From NCBI GenBank assembly GCA_002238425.1, contig MPMJ01000014.1, positions 1 through 64,000 of the forward strand: a stretch of 64,000 nucleotides of DNA, given 5' to 3'. This DNA is from SAR202 cluster bacterium bin16 (GTDB lineage: Bacteria > Chloroflexota > Dehalococcoidia > Lucifugimonadales > Australimonadaceae). The number at the start of each line of letters is the position of its first letter. The first letter of the stretch is position 1. Positions 15,965-25,282 of this stretch are shown in pieces. The notes under the pieces were generated by a model. That model was not told where the DNA came from, did no database searches, and saw only the letters and a program-made list of their open reading frames with translations. The translations under genes were made by a program, and so were the position numbers.

Positions 15965-17485
15965 ATGCTGACCAAAGTGAACACATGCGCGCTGACCGGG
16001 CTCGACGGACAGATCATCGAGGTGGAGGTGGACGTCGCTCCCGGCCTGCCGCACTTCGTTGTGGTGGGGCTGCCCGACGCGGCGGTGCAGGAATCGCGCG
16101 AGCGCGTTCGTTCGGCCATCCGCAATTCAGGCTTCGAGTTCCCCATGCGCCGCATCACCGTGAGCCTCGCTCCCGCCGACATCCGCAAGGAAGGACCCTC
16201 CTACGACCTTCCCATAGCGGTGGGCATCCTCGCCAGCAGCGGCCAGATCGACATCATGCTCGGCGAGACGGTGCTCATCGGTGAACTGTCACTCGAGGGC
16301 AACCTGCGCCACACCGACGGCATCCTCCCGATGGTGGGGGTCGCACGGGACCGCGGGATGCGGACAGCGGTTGTGCCCCAGACGAACGCGGACGAGGCCG
16401 CGCTCGTGGAGAGCGTAGACGTGCTGGGCGCGCGCACGCTCCGCGAACTCGTGGAGCACATCAGGGGCGATGCGCCCATCCTCACGCACACACCAATCGT
16501 AGAACTGTCCCGCATCGCACCCGAGGACTACGCCATAGACATGGCCGACATCCGCGGGCAGGACCAGGCGAAGCGTGCGATCGAGATCGCGGCAGCGGGC
16601 GGGCACAACCTCCTGATGACCGGACCGCCCGGCAGCGGCAAGACGCTCCTTGCTCGCGCGATGGCTTCCATCCTGCCGCCCCTCACCCCTACCGAAGCCC
16701 TGGAAACGACCAAGGTCTACAGCATCGCCGGGATGCTGCGCGACGACACCCCGCTGGTCTCGACGCGTCCCTTCCGTTCGCCGCACCACACCATCTCACA
16801 TGCAGGGCTCGTAGGCGGCGGAAGGATCCCCAAGCCGGGGGAGGTGTCGCTCAGCCACCGGGGCGTGCTGTTCCTCGACGAACTACCCGAGTTCGGGCAC
16901 AGCGTCCTGGAGGTGCTGCGGCAGCCGATAGAGGACAAGGTCGTCACCATCAGCCGGGCGAACGGCTCTGTGACGTATCCAGCGAGTTTCATGCTGGTCG
17001 GCGCCATGAACCCGTGCTTCTGCGGCAACTACGGCGACCCGAGGAAGGCCTGTACCTGCTCGTCGCAACTCCTCAGCCGCTACCAGAAGCGGATCTCCGG
17101 CCCGCTGTTGGACAGGATGGATATCTTCATCGACGTTCCACGGGTGGAGTACGAGAAGCTGACGGGCGACGTGACAGGCGAGCCCTCAGCACGCATCCGG
17201 GAATGCGTCTGCCACGCGCGGCAGGTGCAACAGGCGCGGTTCCGCGAGTCGTGCGTCCAGTGCAACGCGGACATGGGACCGTCCGACGTGTGGAATTTCT
17301 GCCGTATGGACGATGAAGCCGAAGGGCTCGCGCGCGCTGTGATGGAGCGCATGCACTTCTCCGCACGGGCGTTCCACCGCACGCTCAAACTCGCGCGCAC
17401 CATCGCGGACCTCAGCGGCGGGGACATCATCGGCATGCCGCACCTCGCGGAGGCGGTGCAGTACCGCCAGCGCGGGGCCGAATAG
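15965..17485 (+). CDS. comM: YifB/ComM family Mg-chelatase-like AAA+ ATPase
   Basis: A 506-residue protein with the ComM layout: an N-terminal Lon-protease-like domain (LTGLDGQIIEVEVDVAPGLPHFVVVGLPDAA; read in two parts), a Walker A in TGPPGSGKTLLARA, Walker B VLFLDELPEF, a four-cysteine insert around NPCFCGNYGDPRKACTC and a C-terminal ATPase domain. In transformable bacteria ComM is a hexameric helicase that helps branch migration during DNA uptake. I start at ATG 15965, preceded by AAGAGGTGAAAGG. It follows the PKS locus but has no functional link to it. Confidence 0.93.
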   Translation: MLTKVNTCALTGLDGQIIEVEVDVAPGLPHFVVVGLPDAAVQESRERVRSAIRNSGFEFPMRRITVSLAPADIRKEGPSYDLPIAVGILASSGQIDIMLGETVLIGELSLEGNLRHTDGILPMVGVARDRGMRTAVVPQTNADEAALVESVDVLGARTLRELVEHIRGDAPILTHTPIVELSRIAPEDYAIDMADIRGQDQAKRAIEIAAAGGHNLLMTGPPGSGKTLLARAMASILPPLTPTEALETTKVYSIAGMLRDDTPLVSTRPFRSPHHTISHAGLVGGGRIPKPGEVSLSHRGVLFLDELPEFGHSVLEVLRQPIEDKVVTISRANGSVTYPASFMLVGAMNPCFCGNYGDPRKACTCSSQLLSRYQKRISGPLLDRMDIFIDVPRVEYEKLTGDVTGEPSARIRECVCHARQVQQARFRESCVQCNADMGPSDVWNFCRMDDEAEGLARAVMERMHFSARAFHRTLKLARTIADLSGGDIIGMPHLAEAVQYRQRGAE

Positions 17486-17555
17486 GAAGCGTACGTCAGA
17501 CGTGGCGCAACGCTAAACTGTGCGGCAGTCCGCCATGGCGCCGGCAGGAGGAAGT

Positions 17556-19394
17556 GTGAGGATAGCCGTCTGCGTAAAGTGGGTGCCCGCGATATCCCGA
17601 ATACGCCTCGACCCGGAGACGAAACGCCTCGTCCGGGAAGGCGTACCGAGCGAACTGAACGCCTACGACGTACTTGCGGTCAACCGCGCGGTCGAACTGA
17701 AGCAGGCGCTGGGCGGCAGCGTCGCGGTCTACACGATGGGGCCACCCGATGCGCGGCGCGGTCTCGTGCGTTGCCTGGCGATGGGGGCTGACGACGCGTT
17801 CCACCTGAACGACTTCGCGTTCGCGGGCGCGGACACACTGGGGACGTCCCGCGCGCTGGCACTCGCACTCTCCCGCGAGGAGTACGACCTCGTCCTGTTC
17901 GGCAACAACAGCGTCGACGCGGAGACCGGACAGGTCGGGCCGGAAGTCGCGGAGATGCTGGGCATCCCCCAGATCACAGCCGTCAGCAAGCTGGAGGTCA
18001 CGAAGGACGGTGCCGTGCGTACGGAGCGGGCACTGGAGAACGGCACCGAGGTCGTGGAAGGCGCGCTACCGCTGCTCGTGTCGGTCACCGAGGGGGTCGC
18101 ACATGATGCGCAAGCCCCACGCGATGCGGTGCGCGCCGCCGAGGAACGCGAGATTGCCGAACTGACTGCCACGATGCTCGCCGACGACGTTTCGCAGTTC
18201 GGGGCGGCGGGCTCGCCGACCTGGGTCGCGGAGGTTCGGCAGATCGAACCGTCGCGCGAGGGCAGGCTCATCAACGAAGGCAGCGCGGCGGCGATGGCGC
18301 GAGAGGCTGTCGCGGCACTCGTTGACCGAGGTGCACTCGATACTGATGCCGATACAGCAGACACTTCGGACACGGCAGCCGACGCTCCCCGCCCCGCTGG
18401 CGGACCGGAACTGTGGGTGATCACTGAGGCGGACGAGAGCGGACTGCGGCCCGTCACGCTCGAGATGCTGGCTGCGGCGCAGCCTGTTGCGGACGTGCTG
18501 CGCGGCAGGGTCGCAGCGTTCGTCATCGGGGGAGGGGATGCGGCAGACTACGCGAGCGCGCTGGGGGAGGCAGGGGCGGATGTGGTCATGGTCGCTTCCG
18601 ATAGCGGGCTATCGGCTTACTCCACGGCTGCATACACAGCGGTGCTGGCGGAGGCCATCGCTGAGCGGCAGCCGTTCGCGGTGCTGCTGCCTTCGACTCC
18701 GAACGGTCGCGACTTAGCGGCACGCGTATCGGCACGGCTGAACCTCGGCCTGACCGGTGACTGCATCGGGCTGGATGTAGACGATTCCGGGCTGGCGCAA
18801 CTCAAGCCCGCATTCGGTGGCAACATCGTTGCCCCCATCTACTCGCGCACGCTCCCGAACATGGCGACAGTGCGGCCCGGCGTGTTCAGCGCACTGCAGC
18901 CAGATCCAGCCAGGAGCATCACGGTAGAGACCATCAGGGCAGCGGCTATACCGAGTGACGGCCTGACACGAGTGGAGTTCCGCGCCGCGCCGGACGACGA
19001 CGCGGCCGCTCTGGACAAGGCGCGGGCGGTCGTGTGCGTCGGGATGGGCGTCGGCGGGCCGGAGCACATCTCTGAGTTGGAGGAACTGCGGGCGCTGCTG
19101 GGCGCAGACCTCATCTGCACGCGAGACGTGGTGGAGGCCGGGTGGATGCCGCGGCAGCGTCAGGTGGGACTGACGGGGCGCTCCATCGCTCCACGCCTGT
19201 ACGTGGGCGTCGGTGTGCGCGGCGATTTCAACCACGCCGTGGGGATACAGCGCGCGGGCACAGTGCTTGCGGTCAACAACGACCGCCGCGCCGCGTTCTT
19301 CCGGGGCCAGTCAGACATAGGCGTGATGGCCGACTGGCGGGAGTTCGTGCCCGCGCTCGTTGAGGAGTTGCGACGCCATCGCAACGGCGGGTGA
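17556..19394 (+). CDS. Fused electron transfer flavoprotein (EtfB-EtfA)
   Basis: A 612-residue protein joining both ETF subunits. Residues 1 to about 255 match the beta subunit (IAVCVKWVP at the N-terminus, LNAYDVLAVNRAVELK, LVLFGNNSVDAETGQVGPE). After a DTADTSDTAADAP linker, residues about 290-612 match the alpha subunit, including the FAD-binding GLTGRSIAPRLYVGVGVRG and QRAGTVLAVNNDRRAAFF. ETFs carry electrons from acyl-CoA and other dehydrogenases to the quinone pool. The GTG start at 17556 has AGGAGG four bases before it. Its stop overlaps the next start (TGATG), so the two are likely co-translated. Confidence 0.92.
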   Translation: MRIAVCVKWVPAISRIRLDPETKRLVREGVPSELNAYDVLAVNRAVELKQALGGSVAVYTMGPPDARRGLVRCLAMGADDAFHLNDFAFAGADTLGTSRALALALSREEYDLVLFGNNSVDAETGQVGPEVAEMLGIPQITAVSKLEVTKDGAVRTERALENGTEVVEGALPLLVSVTEGVAHDAQAPRDAVRAAEEREIAELTATMLADDVSQFGAAGSPTWVAEVRQIEPSREGRLINEGSAAAMAREAVAALVDRGALDTDADTADTSDTAADAPRPAGGPELWVITEADESGLRPVTLEMLAAAQPVADVLRGRVAAFVIGGGDAADYASALGEAGADVVMVASDSGLSAYSTAAYTAVLAEAIAERQPFAVLLPSTPNGRDLAARVSARLNLGLTGDCIGLDVDDSGLAQLKPAFGGNIVAPIYSRTLPNMATVRPGVFSALQPDPARSITVETIRAAAIPSDGLTRVEFRAAPDDDAAALDKARAVVCVGMGVGGPEHISELEELRALLGADLICTRDVVEAGWMPRQRQVGLTGRSIAPRLYVGVGVRGDFNHAVGIQRAGTVLAVNNDRRAAFFRGQSDIGVMADWREFVPALVEELRRHRNGG

Positions 19395-21493
19395 TGAAGA
19401 GCCGCCTGCTGGCATCCGCACTCCTTGCCGCAGTGGTGCTGGGTCTCATCGCAGCGCTGGATGCGGCGCTGGACGAACCGCAGGTGGAGCGACTCCCCAT
19501 CGTGCCGCCCGAGGAGTCGCCGCTCGCTTCTGCCGAACTGCTGCGCGAGTTTGCCGGGTTCGCATACGCAGACCTCTCGGAGGAGGACTGGGAAGGACTC
19601 GCGCTCTCCCTACTTCCCGGTAGCCAGGCAACATGCACCGTTGAGTCGCTCGCCGTTTACGCTGGAGCGACGCAGCGCGACGCAGCGGAGGCAATAGAAG
19701 CTTCCATCGATCGTGAGGACGCAGGGCGCGTTCAGTTCGTCCGTCTGCCCGCCGTCGAGTGGCGCATCGCCGGCATGACCGTGGAGGGTGAACAGGCCAC
19801 GGTAGAACGGCGCGCGCAGGCCCTGGGACGAGACGCCGTACCTCCGCTGGCGCGCAAGGACAAGTGGGTAGTAGCGGACGGCGTATGGTGGCTGGAACCG
19901 GAGAGCGTCGCGCCCGGATGCAGCGAGAAAGTTCGAGAGGAGGAGGATGTCCTCCCCGGGTACGCTGCCGAAGAAGGAGGTTCCTTCGAACGTCCACTCG
20001 CGATGGGAACACCAGTGAGTGCAGTCTCGCCAGAAGGACGCGCAGTCAACGTGACGCTCACGAAAGCGGAGCGCGGTGTGAGCCCCGCGCCCCCACAGGA
20101 CGGCTTCGAGCACGCCTACGTAGAGATGCGCGTGGAATCAGCGGAGGATGAGCAACTCGGCCTGCCGCCCGGGTTCCACTCCGCATCGTTCGACGGTTGG
20201 TTCCTGCATGAGTCCGGCCCGGTGAGCACTGACATCTGCACCGGCACGGAACACACCGGCGTGACGTGCCAGCTGATCGCTGGCCGCTTCCTCATTGCAG
20301 CGGACGACCCTTCGCCACGGCTCGCGTGGACGGTTACCCAACCCGGTGAGCGCATCGAGGCTCTGGCATGGTGGCGGCTACCCACAACAGAGCGTGGCGG
20401 CGAACCACTGGTACACGACCTCACTCCCGAGGAGACGGCGCGCATCACGACTGAGGCATCCATCTCACCGGACGAATGGCGCACCGACTTCGCTCGAGTA
20501 ACTGCGGACCTGAGCGATGCGGTCGTTGTAAGCGGCGGGCGTGGGCCTATCCCCGTCATCACCCAAGCACGCTACGAGACGATCGAACAGGCCGACGGGT
20601 GGATCAGGGATAGGGAGCCGGTGCTGGCGGCATTCGCCGGAGACGAGGCGCGGGCGTATCCGCTGCGTCTGCTCCTCGCGCACGAGGCGGTGAACGACTG
20701 GCTGGGAGGCTCGCCGCTGCTGGTCACGTACTGCCCACGCTGCAACAGTGCGGCGGTGTTCGAGCGCAACGCCGGAACACTTACACTGGAATTCGACGCA
20801 GCCAGCGCGCTGCGCTCCGAGAACCGGGTACTCTTCGACGAGGCCACGGAGTCGTGGTGGCAGCAGGCGACCGGCGAGGCCGTCGCAGGTGAGTTCGCAG
20901 GGCTCCGGTTGCGGCCAGCCGAAAGCGCCCTCATCTCCTGGAAGGACTTCAAGCGTGCCTACCCGGACGGAACCGTCCTTTCTCAATCATCGGGCTTCGA
21001 TCTCGATTACGAGTTCAACCCGTACTTCAACGTTGATTTCACCCAGCCACCTGAATCCTCCGGCGAGACCGACCCGCGCTTGCCGCCCCGTGCACGAGTG
21101 CTGGGACTCTTGAGCGACGGCGAAGCACTCGCGGTGCCGTTCTCGGAGCTCTTCTTCTCCGGGGTCGTCAACGTAACGGTCGACGGCGCGCCCGTGGCCG
21201 CGTTCTGGCAGCGGGGAACGTCGTCTCCGCTCAGCAGCGCGAACGTTGCAGAGGGACGGGAAGTGGGGGCGGCGGTCGCATTCGATGCCCGGCTCGGGAA
21301 CCGGACGCTCACGTTCCAAGCAGAGCGCGGCGCCTTCATCGACGAACAGACCGGTTCGACGTGGAGCATCACGGGGCAGGCACAGAGCGGGCCACTCGCA
21401 GGCAGCCGTCTGAACGTCTTCCAGCACGCCAATAGCTTCTGGTCGTGCTGGTCGGCGTTCCGACCGACGACAGGGTTATACGCCGCTAGCTGA
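19394..21493 (+). CDS. DUF3179 domain-containing exported protein
   Basis: A 699-residue protein with an N-terminal signal or anchor helix (LLASALLAAVVLGLIAAL). The last about 300 residues fit DUF3179: PLLVTYCPRCNSAAVF with a CxxC pair, LFDEATESWWQQATGEAV and a W-x-x-F-K-x-x-YPDGTVLS block. The family is uncharacterised. The N-terminal about 370 residues are not recognised. The start overlaps the ETF stop by one base, suggesting translational coupling. The C-terminus overlaps the convergent SDR gene by 8 bases. Confidence 0.85.
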   Translation: MKSRLLASALLAAVVLGLIAALDAALDEPQVERLPIVPPEESPLASAELLREFAGFAYADLSEEDWEGLALSLLPGSQATCTVESLAVYAGATQRDAAEAIEASIDREDAGRVQFVRLPAVEWRIAGMTVEGEQATVERRAQALGRDAVPPLARKDKWVVADGVWWLEPESVAPGCSEKVREEEDVLPGYAAEEGGSFERPLAMGTPVSAVSPEGRAVNVTLTKAERGVSPAPPQDGFEHAYVEMRVESAEDEQLGLPPGFHSASFDGWFLHESGPVSTDICTGTEHTGVTCQLIAGRFLIAADDPSPRLAWTVTQPGERIEALAWWRLPTTERGGEPLVHDLTPEETARITTEASISPDEWRTDFARVTADLSDAVVVSGGRGPIPVITQARYETIEQADGWIRDREPVLAAFAGDEARAYPLRLLLAHEAVNDWLGGSPLLVTYCPRCNSAAVFERNAGTLTLEFDAASALRSENRVLFDEATESWWQQATGEAVAGEFAGLRLRPAESALISWKDFKRAYPDGTVLSQSSGFDLDYEFNPYFNVDFTQPPESSGETDPRLPPRARVLGLLSDGEALAVPFSELFFSGVVNVTVDGAPVAAFWQRGTSSPLSSANVAEGREVGAAVAFDARLGNRTLTFQAERGAFIDEQTGSTWSITGQAQSGPLAGSRLNVFQHANSFWSCWSAFRPTTGLYAAS

Positions 21494-22253
21494 CGCTCCA
21501 GCCCGCGTCCACCAGCAGGTGATGGCCGTTGACCGCGCCCGCTTCCCTGCTCGCGAGGAAGACCACTGCACCCGCAATCTCCTCCGGCTGGAGCCGTCTG
21601 CCGATGGGAGAGTGGCGCAGAAAGTCGGTGTCGCTGCGGGCGGAGTCGGGGTTCCGCGTCATGGGGGTATCGGTTGGGCCGGGCCCGACAGCATTGACGG
21701 TAATGCCCTGCATGGCCCATTCCGTGGCCAGCGACTTGGTAAGCGCGACGACGCCTCCCTTTGCCGAGACATACACGGCGCGGTTCGGTCCGGAGGTGAC
21801 GACCAGTTGCGAGGCGACGTTGACGATCCGCCCATAGCCCGCGTTCAGCATGTGGCGCGCCGCGGCCTGCGCCGCGAAGAACACACCCTTCAGGTTCACG
21901 CCGTGCACCGCGTCCCAATGCTCCTCCGACACGTCCAGGGCACTCAGGCGGGAGCTGACGCCAGAGTTGTTCACGAGGATGTGCAACCCCCCGAGATCGG
22001 CGGCGATGGAGTCGAAGACCGGGGCGATGTCGGCGGTGGCAGTAACGTCCAAGTCGTAACCACGCGCCTTACCGCCTGCAGCCTCTATCTCACGCACGAA
22101 TGCGTCCACATCAGAACGCTTGGAAGGAAGGTTGGTTACTGCAACGGTAGCGCCCGCCTGCGCGAGCGCAGTGCTGACGGCTCCGCCGATCCCCTGGCTG
22201 CCGCCGGTCACGACGGCGACCATGCCGTCCAGTCTGAAAGGCCCCTGTGTCAT
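21486..22253 (-). CDS. Short-chain dehydrogenase/reductase
   Basis: A classical SDR of 255 residues using NAD(P)H to oxidise or reduce an alcohol/ketone. Motifs are TGGSQGIGG (cofactor), NNSGVSS, the catalytic Ser in NVASQLV, Tyr and Lys in YVSAKGG, and the C-terminal VNGHHLLVDAGWS. The substrate is unknown. The gene is convergent with the DUF3179 gene (8-bp overlap) and is read in the same direction as the small membrane protein upstream at 22287-22499, 33 bases away. Confidence 0.93.
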   Translation of the reverse strand: MTQGPFRLDGMVAVVTGGSQGIGGAVSTALAQAGATVAVTNLPSKRSDVDAFVREIEAAGGKARGYDLDVTATADIAPVFDSIAADLGGLHILVNNSGVSSRLSALDVSEEHWDAVHGVNLKGVFFAAQAAARHMLNAGYGRIVNVASQLVVTSGPNRAVYVSAKGGVVALTKSLATEWAMQGITVNAVGPGPTDTPMTRNPDSARSDTDFLRHSPIGRRLQPEEIAGAVVFLASREAGAVNGHHLLVDAGWSVS

Positions 22254-22286
22254 GCGAGGATTATAGGCGCTGGGACAGGCCCAGTC

Positions 22287-22499
22287 CTACAGGTAGGTGA
22301 ACCCGGCCGGGAGCGAGGCGTGGCCACCGCCGTAGTCACTCTCCTTGGGGACCGGGTTTCGGAGTTCGTCACGGGTCAGGTAGTTGTAGGAGATAACGCC
22401 GATGGTGGTTGCTGCCACGATAGCGGCCAGCAGTCCGAGGATTATGAGCGAGAGATAGACGAGGCGAGCGTTGCGAGGCGCGGCGCTTGCTACGGACAT
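22287..22499 (-). CDS. Small single-pass membrane protein (70 aa), function unknown
   Basis: A 70-residue protein with one long hydrophobic helix (VYLSLIILGLLAAIVAATTIGVI) after a short basic N-terminus, and a polar tail ending GGGHASLPAGFTYL. The ATG at 22499 is preceded by GGAGG. A longer in-frame extension upstream exists but runs antisense through the MscS gene and is not credible. The family is not recognised. It may be co-transcribed with the SDR downstream and is divergent from MscS. Confidence 0.6.
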   Translation of the reverse strand: MSVASAAPRNARLVYLSLIILGLLAAIVAATTIGVISYNYLTRDELRNPVPKESDYGGGHASLPAGFTYL

Positions 22500-22697
22500 G
22501 GGTGATTGGGCCTCCGGCGGAGCATCGGTATCGTATCGAACCGTCCTCGTAACGCTACTATAGGCGACGGCGCGCCGCAAGGCGTTGAGGGCCATGTACG
22601 AGCCGCAGGTTCCGTAGAAGGGCGCACCGTTACCATCTGCACGCGGCGCAGTCAGGAAGTTATTGTTTACAGGAGCAGACTCCCATCCGAGTGAGAC

Positions 22698-23801
22698 GTG
22701 CCTCTCGATCCGCTGACAACTGACCTGCACCTGCAACGACTGATCGCCGGCGGCGTGTTCATCGCCACTGTGGTCATCGCGTTTGTCTTTTTCGGCATCA
22801 CGCGCTTCGTCACCCGCAAATACCTCACCGGAGTGAGCGGGCGTACTTACCGCCTGGCGCATTCCATCATGCGCGCCACCTCGAGGCCAGGAGCCCTCTT
22901 CCTGCTGATCCTCGGAGCAACAGTCTCCACGCTCATCTGGCCAGACGCGCAAGCCTGGGGCGACGAGGTTACGACCATCGGCGGAGCCGCGCTCGTGCTC
23001 GTTGGCGCCTTTGCCTTGTCCAATGTCTTCATTGCCGTTGCGAACTGGTACAGCCTTACCATCGCGATCTCCACCAAGACCGACCTGGACGACCGGATAC
23101 TTCCGGTAGCGAAGCGCGTGATCCCCCTGTCCGTCTACGCCGTCGGCGGGCTCATCGTCCTGGACATGCTGGGAGTCAGCATCAGCCCTCTGCTGGGTGG
23201 TCTCGGCATCACCGGGCTGGCCGTCGCGTTGGGATTGCAGCCGACGCTCAGCAACTTCTTTGCGGGAACGAACATCCTCTCTGAGGGCGTGTTCTCGAAC
23301 GGAGACTACATCGAGATACAAGGCGGCCCCGCGGGTTACGTGGAGGCGGTCGGGATGCGGAGCACGAAGATACGCACATGGCTGAACAACTTCGTCGTGA
23401 TTCCGAACTCCGTCCTGGCCAGTTCGATCATGACAAACTACAGCCGACCCGACCCACGGATGAACGTCCTCGTCACCTGCGGCGTGAGTTACGACAGCGA
23501 CCTGAGCCGTGTGAACGATGTTGCGCTGGAGGTCGCCCGGGAGACTATCGCGGCGAACCCTGAGGCGGAAGATGAAGTGCCGTGGTTCGGGTTCGAGCGG
23601 TTCGGCGATTCCAACATAGACTTCTGGGTCTTCCTACAGGCGACGGACAGGGTCGGTTCGTTCATCGTGACGAACGATCTGATCAAGCGGCTGCACGCGC
23701 GCTTCCAGCAGGAAGGCATAGAGATCAACTACCCGGTGCGCAAGGTAGTGTTCGACTCCCCTGTCCCACCTGACGCGCCTCCGGCGTGGGCGGGTTCGTG
23801 A
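22698..23801 (+). CDS. MscS family mechanosensitive ion channel
   Basis: A 367-residue membrane protein. Four or five hydrophobic segments fill the N-terminal half, followed by the pore-lining helix LLGGLGITGLAVALGLQPTL with the Gly/Ala pattern of MscS TM3, then NFFAG. The beta domain shows VFSNGDYIEIQG and KIRTWLNNFVVIPNSVLASS. Such channels open on membrane tension and release solutes after osmotic downshock. The start is GTG. The stop overlaps the start of otsB by four bases, pairing osmolyte release with a trehalose enzyme. Confidence 0.93.
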   Translation: MPLDPLTTDLHLQRLIAGGVFIATVVIAFVFFGITRFVTRKYLTGVSGRTYRLAHSIMRATSRPGALFLLILGATVSTLIWPDAQAWGDEVTTIGGAALVLVGAFALSNVFIAVANWYSLTIAISTKTDLDDRILPVAKRVIPLSVYAVGGLIVLDMLGVSISPLLGGLGITGLAVALGLQPTLSNFFAGTNILSEGVFSNGDYIEIQGGPAGYVEAVGMRSTKIRTWLNNFVVIPNSVLASSIMTNYSRPDPRMNVLVTCGVSYDSDLSRVNDVALEVARETIAANPEAEDEVPWFGFERFGDSNIDFWVFLQATDRVGSFIVTNDLIKRLHARFQQEGIEINYPVRKVVFDSPVPPDAPPAWAGS

Positions 23802-24595
23802 GCGGACTGCCGGACCTGTTGGCGCACCGCAATGAGGCGCTCGCGCTACTGGGGCGCCGCCCCACCTGCGTCTTTACCGACATAGACGGAACGCTCTCCC
23901 CCATCGTTGCCGACCCCGCTGCCGCCACCGTGCCCGATGCGACGCGCTCGGCCCTGGCAGCGCTTGTGGAGCGCATACCAGTGGTTGCGCTTACCGGGCG
24001 GAGCGTTGACGACGCAAGGCGGGTGCTGGCGCTCGATGCGCTGGTCTACTCCGGCAACCACGGGGCCGAGTGGTGGGAGGACGGGTTGTTGAGCGTCGAG
24101 CCCACGGCCGAGCCATACCTCGAACGGGTCCGGGAGATCGCGAAGGCAGTGGAACGCGGCATCACCACCCCAGGCACCCTCCTTGAGGACAAAGGTGTGA
24201 GCCTCTCCGTGCACTACCGGAACGCGGCTCAGCCCGATACCGCCCGGTCAGGCATCCTCGACTTCCTCGATGCACACGCCCAGGGGATGAGCATCCGTGA
24301 AGGGAAGATGGTGGTGGAGGTGCGCCCACCGGTCGAGCTTTCCAAGGGCGAAGCGGTACGCTCATTCACACGACGCAAGGGGCTGGCGTCGGCGCTCGTG
24401 CTCGGGGACGACCGTACTGACGCGGAGGCGTTCGCGGTCATCCGAGAGATGCGCGACGCCGGGGCGATCCGCGGGCTGTGCGCTGCAGTAGCAACAGCAG
24501 ACGCTCCTGCGGAACTGTTGGCGTCGGCGGACTATACGCTGGCAGACACAGCAGCAGTAGGGCGGTTCCTTACCTGGCTCGCCACGGAGTTGTAG
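23798..24595 (+). CDS. otsB: Trehalose-6-phosphate phosphatase
   Basis: A HAD-superfamily phosphatase of about 265 residues that would make trehalose from trehalose-6-phosphate. It has the nucleophile motif TDIDGTLSPI, the ALTGRS motif, GNHGAEWW typical of OtsB, and the acidic motif LGDDRTDAEAF. I choose the GTG at 23798, which overlaps the MscS stop as GTGA; an earlier GTG at 23786 is possible. The partner synthase lies at 27683-29197 on the other strand, beyond three unrelated genes. Confidence 0.9.
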   Translation: MSGLPDLLAHRNEALALLGRRPTCVFTDIDGTLSPIVADPAAATVPDATRSALAALVERIPVVALTGRSVDDARRVLALDALVYSGNHGAEWWEDGLLSVEPTAEPYLERVREIAKAVERGITTPGTLLEDKGVSLSVHYRNAAQPDTARSGILDFLDAHAQGMSIREGKMVVEVRPPVELSKGEAVRSFTRRKGLASALVLGDDRTDAEAFAVIREMRDAGAIRGLCAAVATADAPAELLASADYTLADTAAVGRFLTWLATEL

Positions 24596-24631
24596 CGAAT
24601 GCCAAAGTGAGACAGATAAGATGGCAATCGG

Positions 24632-25249
24632 ATGCTTATGAGATACCTCCCATTGCTGCTCATGCTCGTGACTCTGGCCGCGTGCTCGCAGGGCAACGAG
24701 CCCGATGCCGACGCAACGGCAAGCGCAGCCATCGCCGCATCTCAAGCAACCGCTGAAGCAGCGCAGCAACGCGAAGATATCGTGGCCACCATAACCGCGG
24801 CTGCTCCGACCCCGCGTCCCTCACCCACTCCCACCGGGACGCCCACTCCGAAGCCTCCCCCCACGGCAACGGCGACCGCCACAGCAATCCCGACGCCGAC
24901 CCCAACAGCGACGCCGACTCCGCGCCCCTTGCGGGTGGGCCCCTTCCCAACCCCCACGCCCGCTCCACCGCCGCTTGTCCTCGCCGACCCATCGAGGCCA
25001 CACACGATAAAGCTGGCGGAACTCCTCAACGAGAGGAACCGGCTGCTGTACGAGATGCCAGACTTCGCGGGCCAGCCGTCGTCCGAAGAAGTGAACGTCT
25101 GGAGCAGGGCCCTCCGCGACTGGCTGGAGGCGCAGGAAGGCTACTGCGGAATCGTGGACTACTTTGAGCTCGAGCGAGCGAACTGCAATCGGATGGCAGA
25201 AGACGCGTTGATGATGCAACGCACACTGCAGGGTTGGCAACGCCGCTAG
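24632..25249 (+). CDS. Putative lipoprotein with Pro/Thr-rich linker
   Basis: A 205-residue protein with a lipoprotein signal peptide (LLLMLVTLAAC, lipobox Cys18). A low-complexity linker of repeated TPTP/ATPT units covers about residues 55-110, and a small C-terminal domain contains two Cys residues (EGYCGIV and ERANC). The linker should hold the domain away from the membrane or through the wall. Its function is unknown. It follows otsB by 36 bases and may share its transcript. Confidence 0.75.
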   Translation: MLMRYLPLLLMLVTLAACSQGNEPDADATASAAIAASQATAEAAQQREDIVATITAAAPTPRPSPTPTGTPTPKPPPTATATATAIPTPTPTATPTPRPLRVGPFPTPTPAPPPLVLADPSRPHTIKLAELLNERNRLLYEMPDFAGQPSSEEVNVWSRALRDWLEAQEGYCGIVDYFELERANCNRMAEDALMMQRTLQGWQRR

Positions 25250-25282
25250 CAGGAATGCACAACCGAGGGCCGCGCAGGCTCG

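Noticed and set aside
22500-23321. Longer form of the small membrane protein at 22287
   Set aside because: The extension is antisense to the MscS channel and lacks a hydrophobic or conserved pattern.
24838-24970. Tandem repeat region in the lipoprotein gene
   Set aside because: It is explained as low-complexity Thr-Pro linker coding in a lipoprotein rather than a genomic repeat.
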